Positions 10,469 through 20,508 are shown, numbered from the stretch's first letter. The stretch is DNA of 64,000 bases from Massilia sp. (GCA_025359245.1 JANYGW010000049.1:1-64000), one strand, 5' to 3'. The notes: generated by a model from the sequence alone, not told the origin. Made by a program: numbers and translations.

Positions 10469-11268
10469 AACGCGTGGCGCATGCCGACGTTGAGCGCGGC
10501 CGAGCCCTTCAGCGGCATCAGCGGCGTGCCGGCCATGGCGGCGCCGCTGCGCGGACGGATCAGCGAGTAGGCGGAATAGAAATCGGTGCGGCGCGAAGTC
10601 GCATAGGTGGCGCCGACGGCGAACTGGTCGACGTCGCGGTTGGCCAGGTCGCGGTCGTTCTTGCGGATGGCCGAGGCCAGCAAGGTGGTGCGGCCGAGCG
10701 GCAGCGCGACCCCGACCAGCACATCGCGGCTGTCGGTCGACGGCGAAGACGCGATCGCGGCGCCGTAGGGATTGTCGGGATTCCATAGCGGCGAATTGCC
10801 CCAGCCGCGGCTGGCGCTGTAGGCCGTGTAAGCCTTGACGGGGCCGAGATCGACGCTGGCCGCCACGATGGAATTCTTCGCATCCATGCGGTTACCGAGC
10901 GGCATGGCCGGCGCAATCTTGGCCACGTTCTTGTTCTGGTGGGCGACGCGGAAGGTGACCGGACCGGCCTGCATCGCGACCGACATGCCCCAGGCGCGGC
11001 TATTCAAGGATTCGCGCTCGAGGCCATTCAGGTTGAGGGGGCGGGCGTCGCCCACGTTCTCGAGGCCCATGCGTTTGCCCGGATAGCCGAACACGCGGGT
11101 GGCCGAATCGGTCATGCCGGGCGCCGTCAGTGAGCTGGCCTCGACCAGCAGCACGCGCTGGCGCGCCGCCACCGCCGGCGTGGCCAGCCGGTACACCGAC
11201 TGGGGCTGGGCGTGGGCCGCCGCGGCGCAGGCGCCGAGGGCAAGGACGGCCAAACAGGACAATTTCAT
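10465..11268 (-). CDS. outer-membrane porin (short, Gram-negative porin family)
   Basis: A Sec signal peptide (about 1-20, cleaving after AAHA) is followed by amphipathic beta strands typical of general porins, such as [20 protein letters not shown] and [20 protein letters not shown]. The C-terminal residue is Phe in MRHAF, the barrel-assembly signal. At 267 residues it is clearly shorter than the usual 330-400 residue betaproteobacterial porin. The N-terminal part lacks the expected first strands after the signal peptide, so an internal deletion is likely. A GGAG ribosome-binding site precedes the ATG at 11268. Its TAG shares the tetranucleotide CTAG with the convergent GGDEF/EAL gene. Confidence 0.85.
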   Translation of the reverse strand: MKLSCLAVLALGACAAAAHAQPQSVYRLATPAVAARQRVLLVEASSLTAPGMTDSATRVFGYPGKRMGLENVGDARPLNLNGLERESLNSRAWGMSVAMQAGPVTFRVAHQNKNVAKIAPAMPLGNRMDAKNSIVAASVDLGPVKAYTAYSASRGWGNSPLWNPDNPYGAAIASSPSTDSRDVLVGVALPLGRTTLLASAIRKNDRDLANRDVDQFAVGATYATSRRTDFYSAYSLIRPRSGAAMAGTPLMPLKGSAALNVGMRHAF

Positions 11269-11353
11269 CAACAGCTCCGGCAAGAAAGGGGTTCGCGTAC
11301 ACCTTTATCCCCTGTTTCCCCATTCTGTTCCGTCCGTTAGCCCACATACGGCG

Positions 11354-12358
11354 TTATTTGGGACGCGCCTCGTTCAGTATCTCGAGCACCGCATCGACCA
11401 CCGCCTGCGGCTGGTCGTCCTGGATCAGGTGATGGGCGCCGGCGACGACCCGGTGGCGCCCGCGCGTCGACAAGGCGGCCTGTTCGATATGGAGGGCGCG
11501 GTTTTCCGCCTCGAATGCCTTGCTGAGCGCGCTTTCCGGCCGGTTCGGAATCGCGTACTGGCTGGCGCCGCGCGACAGCGCGATCAGCGGCAGGTCGCCG
11601 AACGGCGCGCGGGCCGCGCGCAGCTCGGCGTTGCCGACATCGAAATTGGCATTTTCCGACGCCGCCGCCGTCCAGTGCTGGGCTGAGCTGCGCAGCGCCA
11701 GCTGGGCCGCACCCAGCTGGCGGCCCATCCTCGGCGGGATCGGACCGATGCAATTGTTCCACAATTCGCTGCCGGGCACGAAACCCAGCCGCGATTGCGC
11801 CAGGCAGGCCTTGCCGGTCGCATCCATGCTGTCCATCAGCTGCTGCAGCTTGCCGCCGGTGACCTTGTTCAGCCGCTCGGTTTCATCGGCGTGCTGGGCC
11901 TCGACCAGCACCAGGCCGGCGACCTCGGCCGGGTAGCGGTAGGCATACAGCTGCACATTGCCGCCGCCATAGGAATTGCCGACCATGACATACGGCGGCG
12001 CGATGCCGGCCGCGACGAGCAGCTTGTGCAAATCGTCGACCGCATTGCCCGAGGTGCCGGGACGGGGCGACGGATCGGAAAAGCCCAGGCCGGCGCGGTC
12101 GTAGACGCAGGCGCGCGCGTGTTGCGCGACGGCGGGCTGGACTTCGAACCAGGTCCAGCCGGCGCCGCCCGAATAGGCATCGAACACCACCGTGACCGGG
12201 CCGCTGCCGCTGCAATACAGGTTCAGGCGGCGCCCGCCGATATCGACCAGTTGCTGCGGATGGGCGAAGGCGAGCTGGCTGTCGGCCGCGGCCAGGGCGG
12301 GCGCGCCGCAGCAGGCGGCCAGCGCCAGCAGGGAAAGCGAAACGAGGGAACGGGACAT
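11354..12358 (-). CDS. secreted alpha/beta hydrolase
   Basis: The 334-residue protein has a signal peptide (MSRSLVSLSLLALAACCGAPALAA) and an alpha/beta hydrolase fold. Visible are the oxyanion-side strand TVVFDAYSGG, DRAGLGFSDPS, the nucleophile elbow GNSYGGG, and the late His in VAGAHHLIQDD. The embedded LAAC could be a lipobox, so the enzyme may be a lipoprotein rather than free in the periplasm. The family covers esterases, haloalkane dehalogenase-like and proline-iminopeptidase-like enzymes; substrate unknown. The start at 12358 begins the signal peptide directly. It lies in the same orientation as the porin and the M2 peptidase, but with separate intergenic gaps. Confidence 0.88.
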   Translation of the reverse strand: MSRSLVSLSLLALAACCGAPALAAADSQLAFAHPQQLVDIGGRRLNLYCSGSGPVTVVFDAYSGGAGWTWFEVQPAVAQHARACVYDRAGLGFSDPSPRPGTSGNAVDDLHKLLVAAGIAPPYVMVGNSYGGGNVQLYAYRYPAEVAGLVLVEAQHADETERLNKVTGGKLQQLMDSMDATGKACLAQSRLGFVPGSELWNNCIGPIPPRMGRQLGAAQLALRSSAQHWTAAASENANFDVGNAELRAARAPFGDLPLIALSRGASQYAIPNRPESALSKAFEAENRALHIEQAALSTRGRHRVVAGAHHLIQDDQPQAVVDAVLEILNEARPK

Positions 12359-12489
12359 CGGAGACTCCATACGCAAGTGAAGGCGCCGAAGTGCCTCGGC
12401 CGCCAAGAGTTGCATAATAAGCCAGATTGCGTCGCAAAAGATTACGGAATCAACACATTTCTCAGCCCCGTCGCCCGATCCCAGCAGCC

Positions 12490-14331
12490 TTACTTGCCGC
12501 CTGCCGCCATCAACTTGTTCTGTTCATCGAGCCACACCTTGAGCGGCGCAAAATACTCGAGCAACGCGCCGCCGTCGATCCGGTCTTCGCCGCTCATGGC
12601 CTTGAGCGCCTGCTGCCACGGCTTGCTGGCGCCCAGCGACAACATGGCCTGCAGTTTTTCGCCGGCCTTCTTGTTGCCGTACACCGAGCAGCGGTTCAAC
12701 GGACCGACGTAGCCGGCCTCGCGGCACAGCGCGCGGTGGAACTGGAACTGCAGCATGGTGGCGATGAAGTAGCGCGCATACGGCGTGTCGGCCGCCACGT
12801 GGTACTTGGCGCCGGCATCGAAGCCGTCCGCCGAGAACGGCGCCGGGCGCTTGATGCCCTGGTATTTCTCGCGCAGTTCCCACCAGGCCTTGTCATAGTC
12901 GGCCGGCTTGGTCTTGCCTGAATAGACGTCCCAGCGCCACTTGTCGACCAGGTAGGCAAATGGCATGAAGGCCACCTTGGCCAGCGCCCGCTCCATCAGC
13001 GGACCGATGTCGTCTCCCCCCGCCGGCACGCTGTCGCGCAGCCCGACTTTCTTCAGGTAGTCGGGCGTGATCGACAGCGCGATGGTGTCGCCGATGGCTT
13101 CATGGAAGCCGTCATTGGCGCCGTTCTGGAACAGGTGCGACTGCCCGCGGTAAGCCAGGTCGTAATAGATATGGCCCAGCTCATGGTGGATGGTCGAGAA
13201 ATCCTCGGCCGTCGGCGTGATGCACATCTTGATGCGCACGTCGTCCTTGCCGTCCATCGACCAGGCCGACGCATGGCACACCACGTCGCGGTCGCGCGGC
13301 TTGGTCAGCAGCGAGCGCTCCCAGAAGGTCGGCGGCAAGGTCTGCAAGCCCAGCGACGTGTAGAAGCGCTCGGCGTAGCGCGTCATCTCCGGCGCGCTGG
13401 TGTTTTTCTCCACCAGGCGCGCGCCCAGGTCGTAGCCATCCTTGTTCGAGGCCGGCTTGAGCAGCGGGTACAGATTGCTCCAGCTCTGGCTCCACATATT
13501 GCCGAACAAATGCGCCGGAATCGGCCCCTCGGCCGGCACCAGCTCCGCGCCGTAGGCCTGGCGCAGCTTGTAGCGCGTGTAGGTGTGCAGCGAATCGTAA
13601 AGCGGCTTGACCTGCTGCCACAGGCGCTCCATTTCGGCGGCGAAGGCCTCGGGCGGCATGTCGTAGCCGGAGCGCCACAGCGCGCCGGTATCGGCGAAGC
13701 CCATCTCGCGCGCGCCCTTGTTCGACAGGGCCGTGTACTCGGCGTACTTGCCCTTGTACTGGGGCGACTGGCTGTGCCAGCCGAGCCAGACTTCCTTCAG
13801 GCGCGCCGGATCGCGGCTCTCGGCCAGGATTTTCTCCATGTCGCCCAGCGCCAGGCAGGGAGCGGCGCTGCCGTCGGCCAGCTTGGGACAGTACTTCGCC
13901 TTGCCGTATGAACCGGTCATGCCGGCGGCCAAGCGGGTATAGGCTTCGCGGTCGCCGGCGTCGGACAGCATCAGCGACAGCTGCAGCAGCTTGAGCTTGC
14001 GGGCGGTCGCCTCGGGCAGCTTGAGGCCCTTGAAGCGGCGCGCCTTGAGCGCCAGTTCGCCGGCGGCGGTCAGGCGCTGCTCGCCCAGCTGGGCGCTGAT
14101 GATTTCGGTATCGTCGGTGATGAAATTCTGGCCGACCCAGTCGGCGCGGCCGCTGTTGAAATCGAGCTTGGTCAGCAGCGCTTCGGCGTCGAGCACGAAA
14201 CGCTCGGCCTCGGCCGCCGTGGGTGCCGGCAGTTTCTTGGCGGGGGCCGCGCGCGCCGCGCCGGACAGTCCCAGGCCGGCCACGAGCAGCGCGGCGAGCT
14301 TGACATGCGATACCAGGTTCTTCGTTTCCAA
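12490..14331 (-). CDS. M2 family zinc peptidase (angiotensin-converting-enzyme-like)
   Basis: The roughly 613-residue product is close to the size of a single ACE domain. The zinc site HHELGHIYYD (HExxH) is followed by FHEAIGDTIALS, which supplies the third ligand Glu as in peptidyl-dipeptidase A. An export signal (KLAALLVAGLGLSGAARA) is present. I chose the TTG at 14331 because GGAGAG sits six bases upstream and the signal peptide follows at once; an ATG at 14391 would add 20 residues unlike a signal region. It should remove C-terminal dipeptides from peptides in the periplasm. The gene is probably monocistronic. Confidence 0.92.
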   Translation of the reverse strand: METKNLVSHVKLAALLVAGLGLSGAARAAPAKKLPAPTAAEAERFVLDAEALLTKLDFNSGRADWVGQNFITDDTEIISAQLGEQRLTAAGELALKARRFKGLKLPEATARKLKLLQLSLMLSDAGDREAYTRLAAGMTGSYGKAKYCPKLADGSAAPCLALGDMEKILAESRDPARLKEVWLGWHSQSPQYKGKYAEYTALSNKGAREMGFADTGALWRSGYDMPPEAFAAEMERLWQQVKPLYDSLHTYTRYKLRQAYGAELVPAEGPIPAHLFGNMWSQSWSNLYPLLKPASNKDGYDLGARLVEKNTSAPEMTRYAERFYTSLGLQTLPPTFWERSLLTKPRDRDVVCHASAWSMDGKDDVRIKMCITPTAEDFSTIHHELGHIYYDLAYRGQSHLFQNGANDGFHEAIGDTIALSITPDYLKKVGLRDSVPAGGDDIGPLMERALAKVAFMPFAYLVDKWRWDVYSGKTKPADYDKAWWELREKYQGIKRPAPFSADGFDAGAKYHVAADTPYARYFIATMLQFQFHRALCREAGYVGPLNRCSVYGNKKAGEKLQAMLSLGASKPWQQALKAMSGEDRIDGGALLEYFAPLKVWLDEQNKLMAAGGK

Positions 14332-14454
14332 GTTGCTCTCCACAGGGCAGGATTGATCGACGTGCGCGCCCGAGCGCTGCACGAGCGCCATTAAACCACG
14401 AACCGCGCTGGCGCAACAGCGCCGGGGCGCCGGGGCTTTTCGAGCCTATTGCCC

Positions 14455-14844
14455 TCAGGTGAAATAGGGCCAGAACGTCAGCACGCCCACCAGCAAGGCG
14501 GCCACCGCGGCGATCAGCACGCCGCCGGCGGAGATGTCCTTGGCGTGCTTGACCGCTTCCGAATAGCCCGGCGAAACGACGTCGCACACGTATTCGACCG
14601 CCGTGTTGAGCGTCTCGGCCACCCACACCATGGCCATCGCCACCGTCAGCCAGCGCCAGTCGCTGGCGCTGACCTGGCAGGACACGGCCAGCGCGATCAC
14701 CAGCAAGGTGGCGAGCCCGTGCAACCAGGCGTTGTGCTGGGTCTTGAGCATGAACCACACGCCCTGCAGCGCGTAGCTGAAACTCTTGAGCCGCGCGGCC
14801 AGCGTGAAGCGCTGCGGCACGCCGACCTTCTTGCCATCATTCAT
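14455..14844 (-). CDS. dgkA: diacylglycerol kinase
   Basis: At 129 residues it matches the small integral-membrane diacylglycerol kinase family. Three membrane helices are visible (about 38-56, 63-85 and 108-127), with the conserved catalytic motif ETLNTAVEYVCD and the following KHAKDISAGGVL. The enzyme phosphorylates diacylglycerol (or undecaprenol in some members) at the inner membrane, recycling lipid produced by envelope-glycan synthesis. The N-terminal 35 residues contain an amphipathic helix as expected. It is divergent from the beta-propeller cyclase gene. Confidence 0.95.
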   Translation of the reverse strand: MNDGKKVGVPQRFTLAARLKSFSYALQGVWFMLKTQHNAWLHGLATLLVIALAVSCQVSASDWRWLTVAMAMVWVAETLNTAVEYVCDVVSPGYSEAVKHAKDISAGGVLIAAVAALLVGVLTFWPYFT

Positions 14845-15008
14845 CGTTGATCCTTTTGGACTGTCGCCGGCCCGACTCGACCCGGCGATTCCACGAACGC
14901 CTATTCTACGTGAACGGCCCTGGAAAGTGTTCTACAGGCAATCTCCGTCCGCCGCGCGCCGGCCATGGCAACAGCGCGACACTTCCACCGGCCACACCCG
15001 CATGCACG

Positions 15009-15037
15009 TTGACGTTTGCCGCGCCGCCACTGATACT
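15009..15037 (+). promoter_or_regulatory. sigma70-like promoter of the beta-propeller cyclase gene
   Basis: TTGACG at 15009-15014 and GATACT at 15032-15037 are separated by exactly 17 bases. The predicted start point lies about 60 bases before the TTG start codon of the next gene. Assigned from sequence match only. Confidence 0.5.
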
Positions 15038-15105
15038 ACTGGTAACGTTGCTCTACTTCAAGTGCGGTCTCCGGCCGTATCGACCAGCAAAGGACCGAGC
15101 TCACC

Positions 15106-18100
15106 TTGCCACTGACCCTACGCCTGCGCCACCTGCTGCTGTGCGCCCTGCTGCTGCTTGCCCAGCCGCTGGCGCCGGCGGCCGATTCGCCCGGCGCCTA
15201 CACTTTCCGCAGCTACGGTCCCGACCAGGGCCTGCGCAACCAGGCCGTCACCGGACTGGCCCAGGACCTCGACGGCTTCATTTTCGTCGCCACCGAAGAC
15301 GGCTTGTTCCGCTACGACGGCAGCCGCTTCGAACGCTTCGGCACCGAAAACGGCCTGCTCAGCGACAGCATCGTCGCCATGTACCGCGAGCCGCGCGGCC
15401 GCCTGTGGATCATGACCGCGAAAGGCGCGCTGGCCTGGTCCGGCAACCGCGCCGATCCCTCGGTCACGCGCGCCATCCTGCCCACGCTGCGCATCGAGTC
15501 GATGGCCGCCTCGCAGTCCGGCTACCTGCTGGCCGCCACCACCGAGGGCGTGTACGAGGGCCCGCCCGACCATCTGGTCCCGGTCCAGGGCTTGCCCAGG
15601 TCCGACACCGGCGCGGTCTGGATTTCCCCCGACGGCAAGCAGGTGCTGGCGACCGCCAAGGGGCGCCTGTATCAGCGCGGCGCCGGCGCCGCCTGGCAGA
15701 GTCGGGCGCTGCCGGAGGGCTACAAGAACGAATTGATCCACACGATGATCAAGGATGCCAAGGGCCGCATCTGGATCCGCGGCCGCCGCGTGCTGCTGCG
15801 CCTGGCCTCCTTCGATGGCCCCGCCGAAGACCTGAGCGCGCAGCTGCCCGGCGCCTCGGTCCAGAAGGGCCAGCTCGAGCTGGACCCGCTCGGCCACGTC
15901 TGGACCACCACCAACCTGGGCCTGGTGCGCTTCGACGAGCATGGCGCCTGGCTGCTGTCGGAACACCAGGGCTTGCCGACCCAGTGGGTCACGTCGCTGC
16001 TGTTCGACCGCGAAGGCAATCTGTGGATCGCGTCCGAAGGCGTGCACCGCCTGCAGGGACGGCTGCAATGGACCGCGCACACGCGCCGCCAGAAGCTGCC
16101 GTCGGACACGGTGTGGAACGTCTTTCGCAGCCGCGACGGCGTGCTGTGGGCCGGCACCAACCGCGGCATGGCCCATGCGACCGAGCAGGGCTGGGTCCTG
16201 CTGCCCAGCACCGAGGAGCGTTCGCTGTACGCGTTTGCCGAAGACGACGCCGGCAATTTCTGGGCCGCCGGGAACAACGCCAAGCAGGCCAGCAACGCGC
16301 TGCTGATGCGCCCCGCCGGCAGCGCCGCCTTCCATGCGGTGCCGTTGAACCTGGACGGGCCGAGCACCGTCAACAGCATGGCGTTCGGTCCCGACGGCGC
16401 GCTCTATGTCGGCACCCAGGCCCACGGCCTGCACCGCATCGCGCGCAGCGGCGCCGCCTATGGCGGCAGCGCGGTGGCGCTGCCGCAGGGCGCGCCGAAT
16501 GAACAGATCAACCAGGTGCTGCGCGACGCCAGGGGCCGCCTGTGGGTGGCCGGCATGGCCGGCCTGGCGTATTTCGACGGCGCCGCGTGGCGCCGCTTCG
16601 GCAAGGCCGCCGGCCTGCTCGAGCCCCAGGTCGAGGCGCTGGCGATCGATCCGCAAGGCCAGCTGTTGGTCAGCTACTGGAACGTGCACGGCCTGACCCG
16701 CTTCAAGGTCGACGACCAGGGCCTGGCCGGCGCCACCCAGCTCGACCTGCTGCCTGCGCTGGTGGCCGACAACATCTACTCGCTCGGCTTCGATGTGCGC
16801 GGCGCCCTGTGGCTGGGCACCGCGCAAGGCGTCAAGCGCTGGAAAGACGGCCGCCTGGAACAGTACGGACGCGGCGAAGGCCTGCCCAGCGAAGACGCCG
16901 CCGCCACGGCATTCTGGGCCGACCCGAACGGCGACGTCTGGATCGGCATGGCCACCGGACTGGCGCACTACCACGCCGATGCCGAACAGCGTCCGCCGCC
17001 GCCGCCGTCGACCTTGGTGCTGCGCATCCAGGACGGTACCGGCACGCCGCTGACGGCTGACGTGCCCACGGTCGCATGGCACGACCGCGCACTGACTTTC
17101 CGTTTTGCGGTGCTGGGCTACACCAACGAGACCAAGATCCGCTCGCAGGTGCGCCTGGCCGGCTTCGAGGACACCTGGCGCGACACCGATATCCGCGAGG
17201 CGCGCTATACCGGCCTGCCACCGGGCAGATTCCGTTTCGAGGCGCGCGCCGCGCTCGGCCCCGGCCCGTTCGGCCCGGTGGCCGTGCACGATGTGATCAT
17301 CCTGGCGCCATGGTGGATGACGGGTTGGGCGATCGCCTCGTATGTGCTGGCGCTGGGCGTGCTGCTGTTCCTGTTCCTGCGCTGGCGCCTGGGCCGCCTG
17401 CATCGGCGCAACACGGAACTCGAGCTGCTGGTGCGGGCCCGCACCGATGCGCTGGAAACGGCCAATGACGCCTTGCGCGAAGCGAGCATGCTCGATCCGC
17501 TGACCGGCCTGAAGAACCGGCGCTTCCTGGGTCTCTCCATGCCGGACGAACTGGCGCGCGTGAACCGGCTCTACAGCGCGCGCAACAGCGAACGCAGTGG
17601 CGACAACAACACGCTGCTGTTTTTCATGGTCGACCTGGACCACTTCAAGACCGTCAACGATACCTATGGCCACGCCGCCGGCGACCTGGTGCTGCAGCAG
17701 GCCAGCACCGCGCTGCGCAAGGCCTGCCGCGATGCCGACTTCGTGGTGCGCTGGGGCGGCGAAGAATTCCTGATCGTGGCCAGGAACGCCGACCGCAGCT
17801 GTGCCGACGTCCTGGCCAACAACCTGCGCGATGCCGTGCGCGAGCTGCGCATCGATATCGGCAACGGCGTGACAGTCAGGCAGACCTGCTCGCTCGGCTT
17901 TGCCGCCTTCCCGGTCATCGAGTCGGCGCCCGAGGCCCATCCGTGGGAAGACGTGGTGAAGATGGCCGACCAGTGCCTGTATGCGGCCAAGCACGCGGGA
18001 CGCGATGCCTGGGTCGGCGTGGTGCTGGCACCCGGCGCGCCCGACCCGGGCCCGCGCATCGCCAACGAACTAGGCGCGCTGGCCGGCGAAGGCCGGGTGG

Positions 18101-18147
18101 CGATCATGAGTTCACTGCCGGCGGGGACGGCGTACGGCTGGCAGTAA
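15106..18147 (+). CDS. two-component-regulator-propeller sensor diguanylate cyclase
   Basis: The 1013-residue protein starts with a signal peptide. Periplasmic beta-propeller repeats fill residues 30-630 (recurring motifs such as DGLFRYDG, WIASEGVHRL, LWLGTAQGVKRW), followed by a Y_Y_Y domain (about 635-725). A single membrane helix (about 731-757), a short coiled coil and a GGDEF domain complete it. The active site is RWGGEEF with GGEEF at 884-888 and an RxxD inhibitory site (RDAD) just before, so it should make cyclic-di-GMP in response to an external ligand. The start is a TTG at 15106 behind AAAGGA. Such propellers usually sense polysaccharide-derived ligands in the HTCS family; the ligand here is unknown. 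Confidence 0.93.
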   Translation: MPLTLRLRHLLLCALLLLAQPLAPAADSPGAYTFRSYGPDQGLRNQAVTGLAQDLDGFIFVATEDGLFRYDGSRFERFGTENGLLSDSIVAMYREPRGRLWIMTAKGALAWSGNRADPSVTRAILPTLRIESMAASQSGYLLAATTEGVYEGPPDHLVPVQGLPRSDTGAVWISPDGKQVLATAKGRLYQRGAGAAWQSRALPEGYKNELIHTMIKDAKGRIWIRGRRVLLRLASFDGPAEDLSAQLPGASVQKGQLELDPLGHVWTTTNLGLVRFDEHGAWLLSEHQGLPTQWVTSLLFDREGNLWIASEGVHRLQGRLQWTAHTRRQKLPSDTVWNVFRSRDGVLWAGTNRGMAHATEQGWVLLPSTEERSLYAFAEDDAGNFWAAGNNAKQASNALLMRPAGSAAFHAVPLNLDGPSTVNSMAFGPDGALYVGTQAHGLHRIARSGAAYGGSAVALPQGAPNEQINQVLRDARGRLWVAGMAGLAYFDGAAWRRFGKAAGLLEPQVEALAIDPQGQLLVSYWNVHGLTRFKVDDQGLAGATQLDLLPALVADNIYSLGFDVRGALWLGTAQGVKRWKDGRLEQYGRGEGLPSEDAAATAFWADPNGDVWIGMATGLAHYHADAEQRPPPPPSTLVLRIQDGTGTPLTADVPTVAWHDRALTFRFAVLGYTNETKIRSQVRLAGFEDTWRDTDIREARYTGLPPGRFRFEARAALGPGPFGPVAVHDVIILAPWWMTGWAIASYVLALGVLLFLFLRWRLGRLHRRNTELELLVRARTDALETANDALREASMLDPLTGLKNRRFLGLSMPDELARVNRLYSARNSERSGDNNTLLFFMVDLDHFKTVNDTYGHAAGDLVLQQASTALRKACRDADFVVRWGGEEFLIVARNADRSCADVLANNLRDAVRELRIDIGNGVTVRQTCSLGFAAFPVIESAPEAHPWEDVVKMADQCLYAAKHAGRDAWVGVVLAPGAPDPGPRIANELGALAGEGRVAIMSSLPAGTAYGWQ

Positions 18148-18179
18148 GCGGCGTGCGTCAAGCGCAGCCGTCATTCCCG

Positions 18180-19484
18180 TCAGGGTTTGAAAACTGCGTT
18201 GGAAGGCGCTTCTGTCGCTTGCAATCGCCTGGCAACGGCCTCGCTGGCGCGCAGCACGCGCAGGATGTTCCCGCTGGCCAGCTTGGCCAGGTCCTCGTCG
18301 CTCCAGCCGCGCCGCGCCAGTTCCTCAAACAGTTTGGGAAATTTGTCGACGCCGTCCAGCCCCACCGGCGCGCTTGGAATGCCATCGAGATCGGCGCCGA
18401 TGCCGACGCTGTCCACGCCCGCCACCTTGCGGATATAGTCGACCTGGTCGGCCACCATTGCCAGCGTCACCGCCGGCGCAGGATGGGCGCGGGTCCACGC
18501 GGCCAGCGCCGCGCTGGCGCGCTCGGGCTGGCCCAGGTAGCGGCCGGCGAACGGCGGCGAATTGCCGCGGCTGACTTCGGCCGCGTAGTCGGCATCCCAG
18601 TCGGCCGCCGCCTGCGATACGTAGCCGGGATAGAAGTTGACCATCACGACGCCGCCGTTTTGCGCCAGCAGCTTGAGCACATCGTCAGGCACATTGCGCG
18701 GATGGTCGACCAGCGCGCGCGCATCCGAATGCGAAAACATGACCGGGGCGCGGCTGGCGGCCAGCGCCGCCTTCATCGCCGCCGGCGATACGTGACTCAG
18801 GTCGACCAGCATGCCAACCCGGTTCATCTCGCGCACCACCGCCACCCCGAACGGCGTCAAGCCCTGGCGCACCGGGTCGTCCGTGGCCGAGTCGGCCCAG
18901 TCGTTCCTGGCGCTGTGCGACAGCGTCATGTAGCGCGCTCCGAGCGCATGGAACTGGCGCAGCGCGGCCAGCGAATTGTCGATCTGGTGGCCGCCTTCGA
19001 TCCCGATCAGCGAGGCCACCCGCCCGGCCTTGAACGCGCGCCCGATATCGTCGGCGCTGTAGGCCATCGTCAAATGGGCCGGGTAGCGCTCGGCCATGCG
19101 CTTGACCAGGTCGATCTGCTCCATCGTCATCTTGACGGCGGCGGGCCCGGTCACGCTAACCGGTATCCACACCGACCAGAATTGCCCGCCCACGTGGCCG
19201 GCCCGCAGGCGCGGAATGTCGGTCATCAGCGCGACCTGGTCGGCGGGCGCGTTGGCGGCGCGCGGCAGGCGCGCGGTATCGGCGCCGAGGTCGATTTTAT
19301 CGAGGTCGCCGTCGTAGCGTTCGCGCAGTTCCCACGGCAGGTCGTTGTGGCCGTCGATGATGGGCGTTTTCGCCAGCAGCCGCTCGACCCGCTGGGCCAG
19401 CGCCGGCGTTTGCGCCGCGGCCGGCAAGGCGCACAGCAATGCCAACGCCAAAAGGCTCGCGGCCCGGTTGATCTTCGATTGCAT
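18180..19484 (-). CDS. M19 membrane dipeptidase (renal dipeptidase family)
   Basis: The 434-residue protein has a signal peptide (INRAASLLALALLCALPAAAQ). Dipeptidase motifs appear in order: IIDGHNDLPW (first zinc ligands HxD), GIEGGHQ (bridging Glu), VDLSHVS and MFSHSDAR (His ligands), and VGIGADLDG near the C-terminus. It should hydrolyse dipeptides in the periplasm, possibly including D-amino-acid dipeptides. The ATG at 19484 has GGAG six bases upstream. A longer open frame reaches into the exonuclease gene and is not used. It is convergent with the beta-propeller cyclase. Confidence 0.94.
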   Translation of the reverse strand: MQSKINRAASLLALALLCALPAAAQTPALAQRVERLLAKTPIIDGHNDLPWELRERYDGDLDKIDLGADTARLPRAANAPADQVALMTDIPRLRAGHVGGQFWSVWIPVSVTGPAAVKMTMEQIDLVKRMAERYPAHLTMAYSADDIGRAFKAGRVASLIGIEGGHQIDNSLAALRQFHALGARYMTLSHSARNDWADSATDDPVRQGLTPFGVAVVREMNRVGMLVDLSHVSPAAMKAALAASRAPVMFSHSDARALVDHPRNVPDDVLKLLAQNGGVVMVNFYPGYVSQAAADWDADYAAEVSRGNSPPFAGRYLGQPERASAALAAWTRAHPAPAVTLAMVADQVDYIRKVAGVDSVGIGADLDGIPSAPVGLDGVDKFPKLFEELARRGWSDEDLAKLASGNILRVLRASEAVARRLQATEAPSNAVFKP

Positions 19485-19563
19485 TGCGACTCCGTTCATT
19501 CGGTACGACGGCCAGCTCAAGGGTGACCATCCTAGCATTAATCGACGGTGCCGAAATGCCGTT

Positions 19564-20346
19564 CTATCGCCCTGCCAGATCGAGCTCGATCCAGGTCGGC
19601 GCATGGTCGCTGGGCTTGTCGCGCCCGCGCACGTCGCGGTCGACTTCGGCGGCCCTGAGCGCGCCGGCCAGCGCGGGGCTGAGCAGCAGGTGGTCGATGC
19701 GCAGGCCCGCATCGCGCGCGTAGGCATTGCGAAAGTAATCCCAAAAGGTGTAAATGCGCTCGCCCGGATGCATGTGGCGCAGCGCGTCGCACCAGCCCTG
19801 CGCGAGCAGCCGTTGAAAGGCGGCCCGCGTCTCCGGGCGAAACAGCGCGTCGTTGACCCAGCGCTCCGGCTTGTACACATCGAGCTCGGTCGGCATGACG
19901 TTGAAGTCGCCCGCCAGCACCACCGGCGTGCCGCTCTCGAGCAGCGCGGCCGCGTGCGCGATCAGGCGCTCGAACCATTGCAGCTTGTAGTCGAACTTGG
20001 GACCGGGCGCCGGATTCCCGTTGGGCAGATACAGGCAGGCGACCAGCACGCCGTCGACAGCCGCTTCAATGTAGCGGCTTTGCCCGTCCTCGTCATCGCC
20101 CGGCAGGCCGCGCCGCACTTCCTGCGGCGCCTGGCCGCGGGCCAGGATCGCCACGCCGTTCCAGCTCTTCTGGCCGTGCCAGATGGCGTGGTAGCCGGCG
20201 TCGCGCAGCGCCGCTTCGGGAAATTTTTCCTGCGGCGCCTTCAGCTCCTGCAGGCAGGCCATGTCGGGCCGGGTTTCCTCCAGCCACGCAAGCAAGGCCG
20301 GCAGCCGGCTGCCGATTCCGTTGATGTTGAAAGTGGCGATGCGCAT
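19564..20346 (-). CDS. xthA: exodeoxyribonuclease III / AP endonuclease
   Basis: At 260 residues it matches ExoIII. All main motifs are present: FNINGI at the N-terminus, LQELKAP with the metal Glu, YLPNG, GDFNV, RIDHLLLS and the terminal SDHAPTW with catalytic Asp-His. It repairs abasic sites and trims 3' ends in the cytoplasm. The start is at 20346 (MRIATFN), the usual family N-terminus; about 20 in-frame codons upstream do not match the family. It lies 79 bases upstream of the dipeptidase gene on the same strand. Confidence 0.95.
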   Translation of the reverse strand: MRIATFNINGIGSRLPALLAWLEETRPDMACLQELKAPQEKFPEAALRDAGYHAIWHGQKSWNGVAILARGQAPQEVRRGLPGDDEDGQSRYIEAAVDGVLVACLYLPNGNPAPGPKFDYKLQWFERLIAHAAALLESGTPVVLAGDFNVMPTELDVYKPERWVNDALFRPETRAAFQRLLAQGWCDALRHMHPGERIYTFWDYFRNAYARDAGLRIDHLLLSPALAGALRAAEVDRDVRGRDKPSDHAPTWIELDLAGR

Positions 20347-20508
20347 GGGTGCTCCCGTGGTTGAACCGACCAGCCTATTGTGCCGCTGCCGGCGCCATGC
20401 GCGCTGCACGCCCGTCCATAGTGAACAAAAATTACAAATAGGGGCAGCAAATGAACGATTCTTTCATCCTCGCAAATACGCCGATTTATGCAAAATGCGA
20501 CCGGCTTT

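Noticed and set aside
8627-10786. 719-codon minus-strand frame
   Set aside because: Antisense to the GGDEF/EAL gene; composition is typical of shadow coding in GC-rich DNA.
14401-14454. GC-rich repeat after diacylglycerol kinase as terminator
   Set aside because: The GCCGGGGC units are direct rather than inverted repeats, and no T-run follows.
15118-17994. 958-codon open frame on the minus strand
   Set aside because: It lies opposite the beta-propeller cyclase, is His/Gln/Arg-rich shadow sequence and has no domain or ribosome-binding site.
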